A DNA stretch of 64,000 bases from Clostridium akagii DSM 12554 (lineage in GTDB: Bacteria > Bacillota > Clostridia > Clostridiales > Clostridiaceae). Of the stretch, positions 52,633 to 61,314 are shown piece after piece (position 1 is the stretch's first letter; each line of letters begins with the position of its first letter). The DNA lies in assembly GCF_000686725.1 (NCBI RefSeq), contig NZ_JMLK01000006.1, positions 62,001 to 126,000 on the forward strand, written 5' to 3'. The notes under the pieces were generated by a model. The model had not been told where the DNA came from, did no database searches, and saw only the letters and a program-made list of their open reading frames with translations. The position numbers and the translations under genes were made by a program.

Positions 52633-54819
52633 ATGTCAATTAGCTATAATGAGAGGGAAAAAATAATTCATCTACAAACAAATAAAACAAGCTATGTTTT
52701 GCAAATAACTGAAACCGGACATTTGGCACATATTTATTGGGGAAGAAAGGTAGATACATTAAATTTTAATAATAAATCTATAATAGCCTCCTCAAGCTAT
52801 GATATTTTAGATAAAGAATTAAATTATGACGTGATTCCACAGGAGTATCCTGCATATGGTAATAGCGATTTCAGAAATCCTGCCTTTCATGTGCAACTTG
52901 AAAACGGTTCAACTATATGTGATTTAGCATATGTTTCACATAAAATATCTAAAGGTAAACCAAAACTCATTAATCTTCCAGGCACATATGTAGAGAATGA
53001 AGAGGAGGCAGATACTTTAGAGATAGATTTGCTAGATAAACTTACAGGCTTAAACGTGGTGCTTTCATATACTATTTTTAATGAACTAAATGCTATCACT
53101 AGATCGGTGAAATTTATCAATAAAGGTAAAAAAAATTTAAAGCTTTTAAGGGCATTAAGTATGAGTATGGATTTTGACAATGATAACTATGACATGCTTC
53201 AATTATCAGGAGCTTGGTGTAGGGAAAAACATATATATAGACGCAGCTTAGTTCCAGGCTCTCAATCTATTGAGAGCAAAAGAGGAATGAGCAGTCACGG
53301 TCAAAATCCTTTTATGGCATTGTTAAGTAAAGAAGCAGATGAAACTCATGGAGAAGTTTATGGTTTTAACCTAGTCTACAGTGGCAATTTTATAGCTGAG
53401 GCTGAAGTTGACCCTAATTTTAATACTAGGGTAAATCTAGGGATAAATCCTTTTGACTTCACATGGCTTTTAGAACCAGATGAGGTCTTTCAAGCTCCAG
53501 AAGTAGTTATGGTTTATTCATCAGATGGTATTGGAGAAATGTCTCGAACTTATCATAAATTATATAGAAAAAGATTATGTAGAGGCAACTTTAGAGATAA
53601 ATTAAGACCGATATTGGTTAATAACTGGGAAGCAACTTATTTTAATTTTAATGCGAACAAAATTGAACATATAGCTAAAGTTGGCAAGGAGCTTGGAATA
53701 GAGCTTTTTGTACTTGATGATGGTTGGTTTGGAAAAAGGGATTCAGATAACAGTTCCTTAGGAGACTGGACAGTTGACAAAAATAAACTTTCTAATGGCC
53801 TTGAAGATTTAGTTAAAAAAATAAATGATACTGGACTAGATTTTGGGCTTTGGTTTGAGCCTGAAATGGTATCACCAGACAGTGATCTATATAAAAAACA
53901 TCAAGACTGGTGCATCCATGTAGATAATAGACTAAAATCTCAAGGGAAATACCAAAGAAATCAACTCGTACTTGATTTAACAAGGAAAGAAGTGTGCGAT
54001 TATATAATAAAAGCTGTTTCAGATATATTGAAAAGTGCGCCTATATCCTATGTGAAATGGGATATGAATAGGGGGATTACCGAGATGGGATCGGCGTGTC
54101 TTCCAGCAGAACGGCAAAGAGAAACTGCTCATAGATATATGCTTGGACTTTATAGAGTTATGGATGAAATTACTAGTATTTTCCCTAATATTTTATTTGA
54201 AAGTTGCGCTTCAGGTGGTGGCAGGTTTGACGGTGGAATTTTATATTATATGCCACAAACCTGGACAAGTGATGATACTGATGCCATAGAACGATTAAAA
54301 ATACAATATGGCACTAGCATAGTTTACCCAGCAATTACTATGGGAGCTCATGTATCAACTTGTCCCAATCATCAGGTTGGTAGAATGACTAGTTTAGAAA
54401 CCCGTGGTAATGTGGCAATGTCAGGTAATTTTGGCTATGAACTTGATTTAACAAAGTTTACAGAGCTGGAAAAAGAAATTGTAAAAAAACAAGTAAAAAA
54501 TTATAAAGAGATAAGGCATATAACTCAATTTGGAGATTTTTATAGATTGATTAGTCCTTTTGAAAGCAATGAAGCAGCATGGATATTTGTTACAGAAGAC
54601 AAAACAGAAGCAATAGGTACATATGTAAAAGTATTGGCAGAACCCTATGTGCCATCAAAAAGAATTAAACTTCAAGGTCTTAACTCAAAATATAAATATG
54701 AAGTTATTGGGTATGATATGACGTTAGGTGGAGATGAACTTATGTATATAGGGCTTGATAGCACAAGGTTTGTTGGAGATTTTTCAAGTATTGTATGGAG
54801 ACTTAAGAAAGTAAAATAA
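52633..54819 (+). CDS. GH36 alpha-galactosidase
   Basis: The 728-residue protein matches clan GH-D family 36: an N-terminal beta-sandwich, then the (beta/alpha)8 barrel with V-L-D-D-G-W-F-G, nucleophile Asp in Y-V-K-W-D-M-N-R, C-A-S-G-G-G-R-F-D, and acid Asp in W-T-S-D-D-T-D-A-I-E-R. It hydrolyses alpha-1,6-galactosides such as melibiose and raffinose. No signal peptide, so it acts on imported sugars. GGGAGTGA precedes the ATG. Its AraC regulator is divergent. Confidence 0.95.
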   Translation: MSISYNEREKIIHLQTNKTSYVLQITETGHLAHIYWGRKVDTLNFNNKSIIASSSYDILDKELNYDVIPQEYPAYGNSDFRNPAFHVQLENGSTICDLAYVSHKISKGKPKLINLPGTYVENEEEADTLEIDLLDKLTGLNVVLSYTIFNELNAITRSVKFINKGKKNLKLLRALSMSMDFDNDNYDMLQLSGAWCREKHIYRRSLVPGSQSIESKRGMSSHGQNPFMALLSKEADETHGEVYGFNLVYSGNFIAEAEVDPNFNTRVNLGINPFDFTWLLEPDEVFQAPEVVMVYSSDGIGEMSRTYHKLYRKRLCRGNFRDKLRPILVNNWEATYFNFNANKIEHIAKVGKELGIELFVLDDGWFGKRDSDNSSLGDWTVDKNKLSNGLEDLVKKINDTGLDFGLWFEPEMVSPDSDLYKKHQDWCIHVDNRLKSQGKYQRNQLVLDLTRKEVCDYIIKAVSDILKSAPISYVKWDMNRGITEMGSACLPAERQRETAHRYMLGLYRVMDEITSIFPNILFESCASGGGRFDGGILYYMPQTWTSDDTDAIERLKIQYGTSIVYPAITMGAHVSTCPNHQVGRMTSLETRGNVAMSGNFGYELDLTKFTELEKEIVKKQVKNYKEIRHITQFGDFYRLISPFESNEAAWIFVTEDKTEAIGTYVKVLAEPYVPSKRIKLQGLNSKYKYEVIGYDMTLGGDELMYIGLDSTRFVGDFSSIVWRLKKVK

Positions 54820-54900
54820 AATGTGACTTTATTTTGAAGTTGCTATGATTTCATTTAAAATGAAGAATAAGACATTTAAGTTTAACACTTTTAATTTTTG

Positions 54901-54914
54901 GTAACATAGGTTAC
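54901..54914 (+). promoter_or_regulatory. GTAAC-n4-GTTAC operator (possible HcpR site) with class II placement
   Basis: GTAACATAGGTTAC is a palindrome with 5-bp half-sites. A TATAAT box lies at 54937-54942, so a start about 7 nt later (54949) puts the operator centre near -41.5, the standard position for a CRP/FNR-family activator. From memory, clostridial HcpR, a nitrosative-stress regulator, recognises a GTAAC-n4-GTTAC motif. The downstream hemerythrin gene fits this. Confidence 0.55.
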
Positions 54915-55017
54915 ATACTTAAAAACATACTCCAAGTATAATAATATTATCAAGTTAAGAAAACAAAATAAATCAGAGGATAAGTTGATAAAATTGATAT
55001 TATATGGAGGTATGGTT

Positions 55018-55644
55018 ATGAGTGCATTTTTGGGAAAGATACATTTTTTATTATATAATAAAATACAGGTACAGGAAAAACTACAACAGGAAACATTAAA
55101 ATTAGCAGAAGAAAAAAACATTCCAGTAGAAGAATTAAAATTAAAAATTAATGAAAAATATGGTTATCCAGAGACAACACCACTTGAACAGGTTATTAAT
55201 CAAGATAATATTCATGGATGGTTACAGTTAAAGATACAAGGTGTTGAAAATAGGACAGCAGCGCTGGTTACGGAGTTAATAAAAAACCATAAAGTGAATA
55301 TTGAGGACATTGGTAAAGTTTATTTTCAAAATGGTAAAAAGCTTATGGAAACTACAGTTGTAGAAGATTTATCACCAAAGGCTTTATATATATTAATTTT
55401 CGACAATCTTCTTGAGGGAATGCCTTGTGACAGAGTTAACGAAGAAGTAAATGAATCTGAGGATGAATTCTCTTGGAAAACTACAAGAAACATACATTTA
55501 GAACATTGGGAAAATGCTAATGGTGAAATAACTAATTTTTATACTTTAAGAGATGCTTGGATAAATGGATTTTTATCAGCAACTGGTAGAAAATACGTTT
55601 ATACTCGCAGTGAAGATGGGTACAATAAAATAAGAAAGGGATGA
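55018..55644 (+). CDS. Unknown conserved-looking protein upstream of hemerythrin
   Basis: I do not recognise this 208-residue soluble protein. It has a mainly helical N-terminal part rich in Lys/Glu (about 20-60) and a C-terminal part ending in E-H-W-E-N-A-N-G-E-I-T-N-F-Y-T-L-R-D-A-W-I-N-G-F-L. It has one conserved-looking Cys at the C-terminal third. GGAGG lies 8 nt before ATG 55018, preferred over ATG 55012. It overlaps the hemerythrin gene region, so the two are an operon. Confidence 0.72.
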   Translation: MSAFLGKIHFLLYNKIQVQEKLQQETLKLAEEKNIPVEELKLKINEKYGYPETTPLEQVINQDNIHGWLQLKIQGVENRTAALVTELIKNHKVNIEDIGKVYFQNGKKLMETTVVEDLSPKALYILIFDNLLEGMPCDRVNEEVNESEDEFSWKTTRNIHLEHWENANGEITNFYTLRDAWINGFLSATGRKYVYTRSEDGYNKIRKG

Positions 55645-55649
55645 TAAAT

Positions 55650-56204
55650 ATGGACAGTATTAAATTAATGGTGGAGGAACACAAATATATTAAAAGAATG
55701 TTAGTAGTTGTTAGAAAGGCTAGTATTAAGGTTATGCAAGAAGATAATATTAATTACGAAGATTTTGAAAAAATCATTTCTTTCGTAAGAAATTATGCTG
55801 ATGCCCATCATCATGGAAAAGAGGAGAAAATACTGTTTACAAGAATGGTAGCGGAAATGGGAGATATAGCCGACATAGTTGTGAAACACGGAATGCTTGT
55901 GGAACATGATCTTGGAAGGCTTTTTATTAGGGACCTAGAAGAAGCTTTAGCACGGGTAAAAAACGGGGACGAGGATTCTAAAGTTGACGTAATAGCAAAT
56001 GCAATTTCATATACTCATCTTTTAACCAGGCACATTGATAAGGAAGATAAAGTTACATATCCCTTTGCACAGAGGGGATTAAGTAAAGCATCTTTTGACA
56101 AGATAGATGAGGAATGCGAAAAATATGAAGCTGAAAATGAGAAGAAAAAAATTCAAGCAACCTATATAGCCCTTTTAGAAGAACTAGAAAATAAATATTT
56201 ATAG
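55650..56204 (+). CDS. Hemerythrin-like di-iron protein
   Basis: The 184-residue protein has the hemerythrin pattern of metal ligands: H in V-E-E-H-K-Y-I, H-H-x-x-E-E in A-D-A-H-H-H-G-K-E-E-K-I-L, H-x4-E-H-D in H-G-M-L-V-E-H-D, and H-x3-E-D in T-R-H-I-D-K-E-D. Such proteins bind oxygen or NO and protect anaerobes. ATG 55650 follows AAAGGGA; the in-frame ATG 55641 overlaps the preceding stop (ATGA). Confidence 0.92.
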   Translation: MDSIKLMVEEHKYIKRMLVVVRKASIKVMQEDNINYEDFEKIISFVRNYADAHHHGKEEKILFTRMVAEMGDIADIVVKHGMLVEHDLGRLFIRDLEEALARVKNGDEDSKVDVIANAISYTHLLTRHIDKEDKVTYPFAQRGLSKASFDKIDEECEKYEAENEKKKIQATYIALLEELENKYL

Positions 56205-56295
56205 TTGATATTGTCCCAAAATATAAGTATATATTTAGTGTACAGTGTATAATAGTTGTATACTAAATATGTGTTACTAGGGAGAAAATAAGCAA

Positions 56296-57438
56296 ATGAA
56301 AAATGTAGCAATATCAGCAGTTGTGGATTATATAACAATGTTTATTGAAAAACTTTGGAAGGAAAAAGTCTTAATAATAGCAATGCTCTTAGCAATCTGT
56401 TCTTCATTCATAACAACTCCCAAATTATCCTATATAGATTTTAAAGTATTGGTACTTATTTTTAATTTAATGATTATAGTTGCAGCATTTAAAAAATTAA
56501 AGGTTATGGATATAATTGCTATGGAGATTTTATCAAAATGTAGTAGCACTAGGGTAGTCTCAATGGTATTTATAGCCATAACCTTTTTTTTATCTATGCT
56601 TGTAACAAACGATGTTGCACTGATAACTTTTGTACCTTTAACTATTTTAACTTTTAATAAAACTAAGGTCGATCCAATGAAAACCATTATACTTCAAACC
56701 CTAGCAGCGAACATTGGAAGTAGTCTAACACCAATGGGGAATCCTCAGAATTTGTTCCTATTTACTCACTACAATTTGAATGCAATGGAATTTTTCAAAG
56801 TAATCATACCTTTTGTATTATTTGGATTTATTTGGCTTCTATGGCTTAATAGAAGAGTACCAAAACGAGGTATACGGATTAAAGTTAAAGAAGTACATAT
56901 TAATGATAAAAAAAGAGTGACGGCATATATAATCCTTTTCATCTTTGTAATAGCATCAGTATTTGGCATAATTAACTACAAATACACTTTGATTGCGGTT
57001 ATACTTGGAATAATAATCATGGATAGGAGATTGTTTAAAGAGGTGGATTACTTTTTGCTAGCTACTTTTATATGTTTTTTTGTTTTTATTGGAAATATTT
57101 CAAATATAGAAATAGTAAAGATCTACTTAAAAGGGTTTCTAAAATTACAACATATGACCTATTTTTCATCAATAATACTAAGTCAAGTTGTAAGTAATAT
57201 GCCTTGTGCTATATTGGTATCAAGTTTTACAAACAATTGGAAAGAGATACTATTAGGTGTTGATATTGGTGGAATGGGAACAATTATAGCATCCTTAGCT
57301 AGCCTTATATCTTATAAAATATATGTAAAAGAAAACGAAGACAAGGGTAAAGTATATTTGAAGAAATTTAATCTATACAATTTCTCTAGTTTGCTATTAT
57401 TTACACTAGTAATGTTTTTATGGATCAGAGTTTTGTGA
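56296..57438 (+). CDS. Ion-transporter-superfamily (SLC13/ArsB-like) permease
   Basis: The 380-residue protein has about ten membrane helices and conserved T-N-D-V-A-L-I-T-F-V-P, plus the re-entrant motif N-I-G-S-S-L-T-P-M-G-N-P-Q-N-L. It belongs to the ArsB/NhaD/citrate-type ion transporter superfamily and could carry an anion such as a dicarboxylate or arsenite. GGGAG sits before the ATG. A T-box-like element follows its stop. Confidence 0.85.
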   Translation: MKNVAISAVVDYITMFIEKLWKEKVLIIAMLLAICSSFITTPKLSYIDFKVLVLIFNLMIIVAAFKKLKVMDIIAMEILSKCSSTRVVSMVFIAITFFLSMLVTNDVALITFVPLTILTFNKTKVDPMKTIILQTLAANIGSSLTPMGNPQNLFLFTHYNLNAMEFFKVIIPFVLFGFIWLLWLNRRVPKRGIRIKVKEVHINDKKRVTAYIILFIFVIASVFGIINYKYTLIAVILGIIIMDRRLFKEVDYFLLATFICFFVFIGNISNIEIVKIYLKGFLKLQHMTYFSSIILSQVVSNMPCAILVSSFTNNWKEILLGVDIGGMGTIIASLASLISYKIYVKENEDKGKVYLKKFNLYNFSSLLLFTLVMFLWIRVL

Positions 57439-57456
57439 TTTTTAGTAATATTTTAG

Positions 57457-57517
57457 TTGGAACCGCGGAGATTAACCCTTCGTCCTTATTAATATTAGGA
57501 CGAAGGGATTTTTATTT
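57457..57517 (+). promoter_or_regulatory. T-box-like antiterminator and terminator remnant
   Basis: The sequence TTGGAACCGCGGAG at 57457-57470 closely matches the core of T-box leaders (GGTGGNACCGCGG), and is followed by CCCTTCGTCCT paired with AGGACGAAGGG (57476-57507) and a T-run. That is the T-box terminator pattern. The specifier stem-loop normally needed upstream is absent, because only about 18 nt separate it from the previous coding gene. It is probably a decayed or captured T-box that now acts as a terminator. Confidence 0.55.
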
Positions 57518-57566
57518 CTTGAAAATATATAATGTGAAAGGTTTAAACAACTTAGGAGGTATCAAA

Positions 57567-57674
57567 ATGTTAACTAAAAAAGATAATCCAATGGAATGAG
57601 AAATAAATGTGGTCAATCCATTTGGGGTTGATGATAATGGATTGACCACAGAAATACTTGTAGACAAAAGTGAT
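57567..57674 (+). pseudogene. Small ORF with in-frame TGA ahead of the MFS exporter
   Basis: A strong TAGGAGGT site lies 6 nt before ATG 57567. The first frame encodes MLTKKDNPME and then TGA (57597-57599); the same frame then continues for 24 codons reading E-I-N-V-V-N-P-F-G-V-D-D-N-G and ending at TAA. It could be a leader peptide, a small gene with a Trp-to-stop change, or, less likely, a recoding site. A perfect stem-loop begins 8 nt after the TGA. Confidence 0.45.
57608..57650 (+). repeat. Perfect 13-bp stem-loop after the in-frame TGA
   Basis: TGTGGTCAATCCA pairs exactly with TGGATTGACCACA around a 17-nt loop. No T-run follows, so it is not an intrinsic terminator. Its base lies 8 nt after the TGA and its loop about 21 nt after it. 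Confidence 0.75.
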
Positions 57675-57796
57675 TAAAGTTTATTTATATATAGACAATC
57701 ACACAAATATGTTATAAAATTGATGCAGATAATATATTAATGTCCAAAGAACAAATCATTGCAGTAGCCATTGGGGGAAGGAGTAAGTGGTAAAAT

Positions 57797-59044
57797 ATGA
57801 AAGAGAGCAAAAACTTGTATATGTTTTTAGGTGGGAGGTTTGTGTCACTTATGGGTAGTGGTATTCAAATGATAGCACTACCGCTTTACATACTTGACTT
57901 AACGGGGTCTGGAACATTAATGGGTGTATTCTCCATGTTAACAATTCTGCCAGCACTTATAACTTCACCGTTTTCGGGAATAATAGGTGATAGGAGAAAC
58001 AGAAGAAACGTAATGATAGCTATGGATTTAGGAAGAGGCATACTTATTTGTTGGTTTGGAATACTTGCAACCACCGGTAATTTTAATATTTATGCTCTAT
58101 TTGTTCTACAAATATTTGTGTCTATAATGGACAGTTTGTTTAATTCTTCATCTTCTGCATTAATGCCAGATTTAATATCTAAAACTGAACTGATAGAAGC
58201 TAATTCTATGAAGGGCGGGTTTGATGCAGCTTCAACCATTTTAGGACCTGTAATGGGTGGAATAATATATGGATTGTGGGGAATAAAGATGGTGTTTTAT
58301 TCAAATGGAATTTCCTTTATAATTTCATCAGTATTTTCAATGTTTATTGCTTATAATAAAAAAGTAGAAAAAAAACAAAAAATAAGCTTGAAACTATTTT
58401 TAAAGGAAAATTCTGAAGTTTTTAAATTTATTGTTGCTAAAAAAGGATTACTTCAATTGTTTACCTTTGCTATGACTGCTAATTTTTTGCTTGTCCCTTT
58501 ATTTGATGTAATAATGCCTTATGCACTAAAGAGAGGGGTTGGTTTTACTTCCCGGCAGTATGGTTATATAATGGGTTTTTTAGCAGTAGGAATACTACTG
58601 GGTAATATTGGGATATCACTATATTTTAAAAAATTAGGGTTGAGAAAACTTATGAAGTATGGACTTGTTATTGAGACTAGTTTAAGATTAGTGGTTTGTG
58701 CATTAATTTTACCTGCCGTAGTAAAAATTTACGGTGGAGTAACTTTCACATTGTTTGTATCAGTATCAATGGGATGTATAGCTATGGAATTTTTTAACGC
58801 TTTTGTGAATACTCCAATTTCAACAAATCTTCAAAATCTGGTTCCAGAGGAAATGCGATCTAGATTTTTTTCAATACTAGGAATGTTTTCGCAGGGAGCC
58901 ATGCCACTAGGGGCCTTATTATTTGGTACGTTACTTGATGAGATGAAATATTATAATGTTTTGATAATTGTAAATATATTATCCGTTTTTGTGACAGCAA
59001 TATTTCTAATTAAAGCTTGCGATGAGGCCTACGAAGCGAATTGA
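57797..59044 (+). CDS. MFS exporter (macrolide-efflux/MefA-like)
   Basis: A 415-residue protein with 12 predicted helices, with the N-terminal W-x-x-x-F-x-G-R-F-V-S-L-M-G-S-G-like start and G-D-R-R-N-R-R-N-V-M in loop 2-3, and M-G-x-L-x-x-G-x-L-L-G in the sixth or seventh helix. It matches the MFS_3 drug or siderophore exporters. AAGGAG precedes the ATG. The unusual leader (T-box remnant, small ORF and stem-loop) suggests regulated expression. Confidence 0.88.
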   Translation: MKESKNLYMFLGGRFVSLMGSGIQMIALPLYILDLTGSGTLMGVFSMLTILPALITSPFSGIIGDRRNRRNVMIAMDLGRGILICWFGILATTGNFNIYALFVLQIFVSIMDSLFNSSSSALMPDLISKTELIEANSMKGGFDAASTILGPVMGGIIYGLWGIKMVFYSNGISFIISSVFSMFIAYNKKVEKKQKISLKLFLKENSEVFKFIVAKKGLLQLFTFAMTANFLLVPLFDVIMPYALKRGVGFTSRQYGYIMGFLAVGILLGNIGISLYFKKLGLRKLMKYGLVIETSLRLVVCALILPAVVKIYGGVTFTLFVSVSMGCIAMEFFNAFVNTPISTNLQNLVPEEMRSRFFSILGMFSQGAMPLGALLFGTLLDEMKYYNVLIIVNILSVFVTAIFLIKACDEAYEAN

Positions 59045-59078
59045 TGCATGATGATGAGAAAAGCATAGGAGGATTATA

Positions 59079-59117
59079 ATGAAGAAGATAAAAAATGTAT
59101 GTATAGTAATTTTATAA
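59079..59117 (+). CDS. Candidate 12-codon small ORF after the MFS gene
   Basis: AGGAGG 7 nt before ATG 59079 is a strong ribosome site, but the frame codes only MKKIKNVCIVIL before TAA. The same frame then continues as a hydrophobic stretch for 18 codons, so a longer small membrane peptide may have been broken. It runs into a 36-bp palindrome. Confidence 0.35.
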   Translation: MKKIKNVCIVIL

Positions 59118-59146
59118 TTAGTAATGATATCATTACTAATTATAAA
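59111..59146. repeat. 36-bp perfect palindrome
   Basis: The arm TTTATAATTAGTAATGAT is followed directly by its exact reverse complement (18 bp each, no loop). It could extrude as a cruciform or act as an operator for an unknown dimer, or end mRNA without a T-run. It overlaps the stop codon of the small ORF. Confidence 0.85.
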
Positions 59147-59219
59147 TGAAATGGCTGTTATTCTTATAAAATAATTAGGAAATAACAACCAATTATATTT
59201 ATTAAGTGGTAAATTATAC

Positions 59220-59420
59220 TTATATATCTAATTTTTCTAATAATTTATCAATGCTTTTTGCAGAGATATATTCATCATCTTTTTTAACCATAATTTTACT
59301 GTGGCATTTAGAACATTTATTTAAACAATTTTTAGTTTCAAATTTAATATTTTTTTCTTCTAGCGACTTAGCTAATTTATTGTATTTCATTGTATTTTTA
59401 CAAACTAAATATTTAGGCAT
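59220..59420 (-). CDS. Small (2Fe-2S)-ferredoxin-like protein (DUF1450-like)
   Basis: The 66-residue protein has four cysteines, with the C-terminal C-L-N-K-C-S-K-C-H-S-K and the preceding Lys/Glu-rich helix, like the thioredoxin-fold 2Fe-2S/DUF1450 family. An AAGGAAG site lies upstream of the ATG on the minus strand. The overlapping plus-strand frame is shadow. Function unknown; a redox role is inferred. Confidence 0.7.
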   Translation of the reverse strand: MPKYLVCKNTMKYNKLAKSLEEKNIKFETKNCLNKCSKCHSKIMVKKDDEYISAKSIDKLLEKLDI

Positions 59421-59610
59421 TACTAATCCACTTCCTTTGTGTTAGTTCTTTTCTTGAAACTTATCACATTACTTAGTCCATGTCAATGGGAGTGTACTTA
59501 TGGAGTAGTAACTATAACAGGGAAGAAATTAGTTGTTAACATGGTTCATTTTATTTATTTTTAATGTTATGATAGAAGTAATTTATAAAGTTTAACTAAG
59601 GAGCGCATGC

Positions 59611-60453
59611 ATGGCTAATATATTGTACATTTTATTATACCTATTTATTTTTTTTACATCGTGGATTTTAATTGAAGGTCAGGTTTATAAAGTTAGAAAA
59701 ACTAAAATTAAGAATAACAAAATAAAGGACAATTTCGATAATTTTAAAATCGTTTTTATATCAGATATTCATTACGGAAGATTTTTTAGGGCTAGTAGAT
59801 TAATTAGCATAGTCAAAATGATAAATAAACTAGACCCTAGCATTATAATAATAGGTGGAGATTACTTGGATATTTCAGTAAAAAGTAAGTCAGATGTAAC
59901 CAAGTATTTAAATAAGGAATTTGAAATACTAAGAAGATTACGAGCGCAGATAGGCATATTTACAGTGCTCGGGAATCATGATTATTTTAATAGAAGAGAT
60001 TCTTTATTAAATGAAATTAAATTAAGTTCTTTTCAGATACTTAAAAATAAAAAAAAAGTTATTAATATTGGTAAAGAAAGCATTGAACTAATTGGAGTGG
60101 ATGATCTGGTCGAAGGAAATCCAGATGTTAATATACTTAAAAAAAATAGTGGAAGTTTTACTATTGCTATTTCTCATAATCCGGATTTTTTTAGTGATTA
60201 TAAAAATGTAATTAATTATGATTTAGGTCTCGCTGGGCATACACATGGTGGTCAAGTTACTTTTTTCGGCTTATATGCACCATGTACATCTTCAAAATAT
60301 GGGCAAAAATATGTGAAAAATATCGTTCATGAAGTAAATAGAGATATATTAGTAACTAAAGGAATAGGTAATGGAGTACTGCCTATAAGATTTTTTGCTA
60401 GCCCAGAAATTGTACAAATTAATTTAAAAACTGGAACTAGTGTAAAAAATTAA
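59611..60453 (+). CDS. Membrane-anchored metallophosphoesterase (YkuE-like)
   Basis: The 280-residue protein has one N-terminal helix and the calcineurin-type metal motifs F-I-S-D-I-H-Y-G, G-G-D-Y-L-D, G-N-H-D-Y-F, I-S-H-N-P-D and G-H-T-H-G-G-Q. Membership in the YaeI/YkuE group, which acts on UDP-diacylglucosamine or other phosphoesters, is likely. AAGGAG lies 7 nt before the ATG. Confidence 0.92.
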   Translation: MANILYILLYLFIFFTSWILIEGQVYKVRKTKIKNNKIKDNFDNFKIVFISDIHYGRFFRASRLISIVKMINKLDPSIIIIGGDYLDISVKSKSDVTKYLNKEFEILRRLRAQIGIFTVLGNHDYFNRRDSLLNEIKLSSFQILKNKKKVINIGKESIELIGVDDLVEGNPDVNILKKNSGSFTIAISHNPDFFSDYKNVINYDLGLAGHTHGGQVTFFGLYAPCTSSKYGQKYVKNIVHEVNRDILVTKGIGNGVLPIRFFASPEIVQINLKTGTSVKN

Positions 60454-60478
60454 AGATGATATTTTGCATAAATCTAAT

Positions 60479-61123
60479 TTATGCAAAATATGCTAGACTG
60501 ATTATATGTTTTGAACGTCGTCTATTCCAAAGTAAATCTAGATTTATTTCTTCACGAACGCCATAAGATGATACTGAAATATAATATATGTTATCTTGAT
60601 AATTCATATTTAAGCCAGTGATAGTCATCCAGTGCCAAGTATATTCTTTAAATTCTTTTACTGGATGTTTAAGAACTAAGATGGCAACGGGTATTTTTTG
60701 AGATAAGGCTTCTGAAATAAAGATTATAGCTTCATCAATACTAGAATCATTACCATTCAAAATATGAGGAACTAGGGATACACCTCTTTCTTTAGAAAAA
60801 TCCATAACATTATCTGAAAATTGATTAACAGAGGTAAGCCCAAAAATTCCTGGTTTTACGTATTTTCGAATCTCAACCATATGCTTTACAAAATCATTTT
60901 TATTTATGTTACCTTTATAGGAATATAAATTACTATATTTATCTGGAAATGTTTGAGACAAATAAGCAGTTATATTAGCGGCAGCAACAGGACCACAACC
61001 ACTGAGTTGATGAAATTTCTTTGGAAACCAATATTGACTGCCACCGTAATATGAAGTTCCTAAGTCATATATATGAAATTGAATCTCCTCAAGAGGAGTT
61101 TTAGGTGTAATTAAGCTTTCCAT
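60479..61123 (-). CDS. Papain-fold cysteine-peptidase-like protein
   Basis: The 214-residue protein shows a C39-like layout: Cys in L-S-G-C-G-P-V-A-A-A-N-I and His in Y-T-W-H-W-M-T-I-T-G-L-N, with an Asn/Asp region downstream. It has no signal peptide or transporter domain, so it is not a classic bacteriocin exporter. ATG 61123 has GAGGAG upstream. Its substrate is unknown. Confidence 0.72.
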   Translation of the reverse strand: MESLITPKTPLEEIQFHIYDLGTSYYGGSQYWFPKKFHQLSGCGPVAAANITAYLSQTFPDKYSNLYSYKGNINKNDFVKHMVEIRKYVKPGIFGLTSVNQFSDNVMDFSKERGVSLVPHILNGNDSSIDEAIIFISEALSQKIPVAILVLKHPVKEFKEYTWHWMTITGLNMNYQDNIYYISVSSYGVREEINLDLLWNRRRSKHIISLAYFA

Positions 61124-61267
61124 GAGTATCACTCCTCTAATGATAAGTAAAATTGTTTATTATCTAATATAATATAGTATTTACAAGTTATAAACAAGAG
61201 AAGTTGGTATGGAAATAATTAAATGATAAAATCCTTATTAATGAAGAGGTTTATAAAAATATGTTTT

Positions 61268-61302
61268 AAGATGTTTTGCCAAGAATTATGGCAGAACATC
61301 TT
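61268..61302 (-). terminator. Hairpin between two minus-strand genes
   Basis: AAGATGTT-TGCCA pairs with TGGCA-AACATCTT around a 7-nt loop, just after the 61315 gene stop on the minus strand. The T-run is weak on that strand. Confidence 0.6.
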
Positions 61303-61314
61303 AATTAAAATTAA

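Noticed and set aside
57567-57674. A firm selenoprotein call for the in-frame TGA ORF
   Set aside because: The stem-loop spacing is suggestive but the loop lacks the expected bases, the protein has no redox motif and no Sec machinery is in the window.
59206-59445. 79-codon plus-strand ORF
   Set aside because: It is the antisense of the four-cysteine 66-aa protein, which has its own ribosome site.
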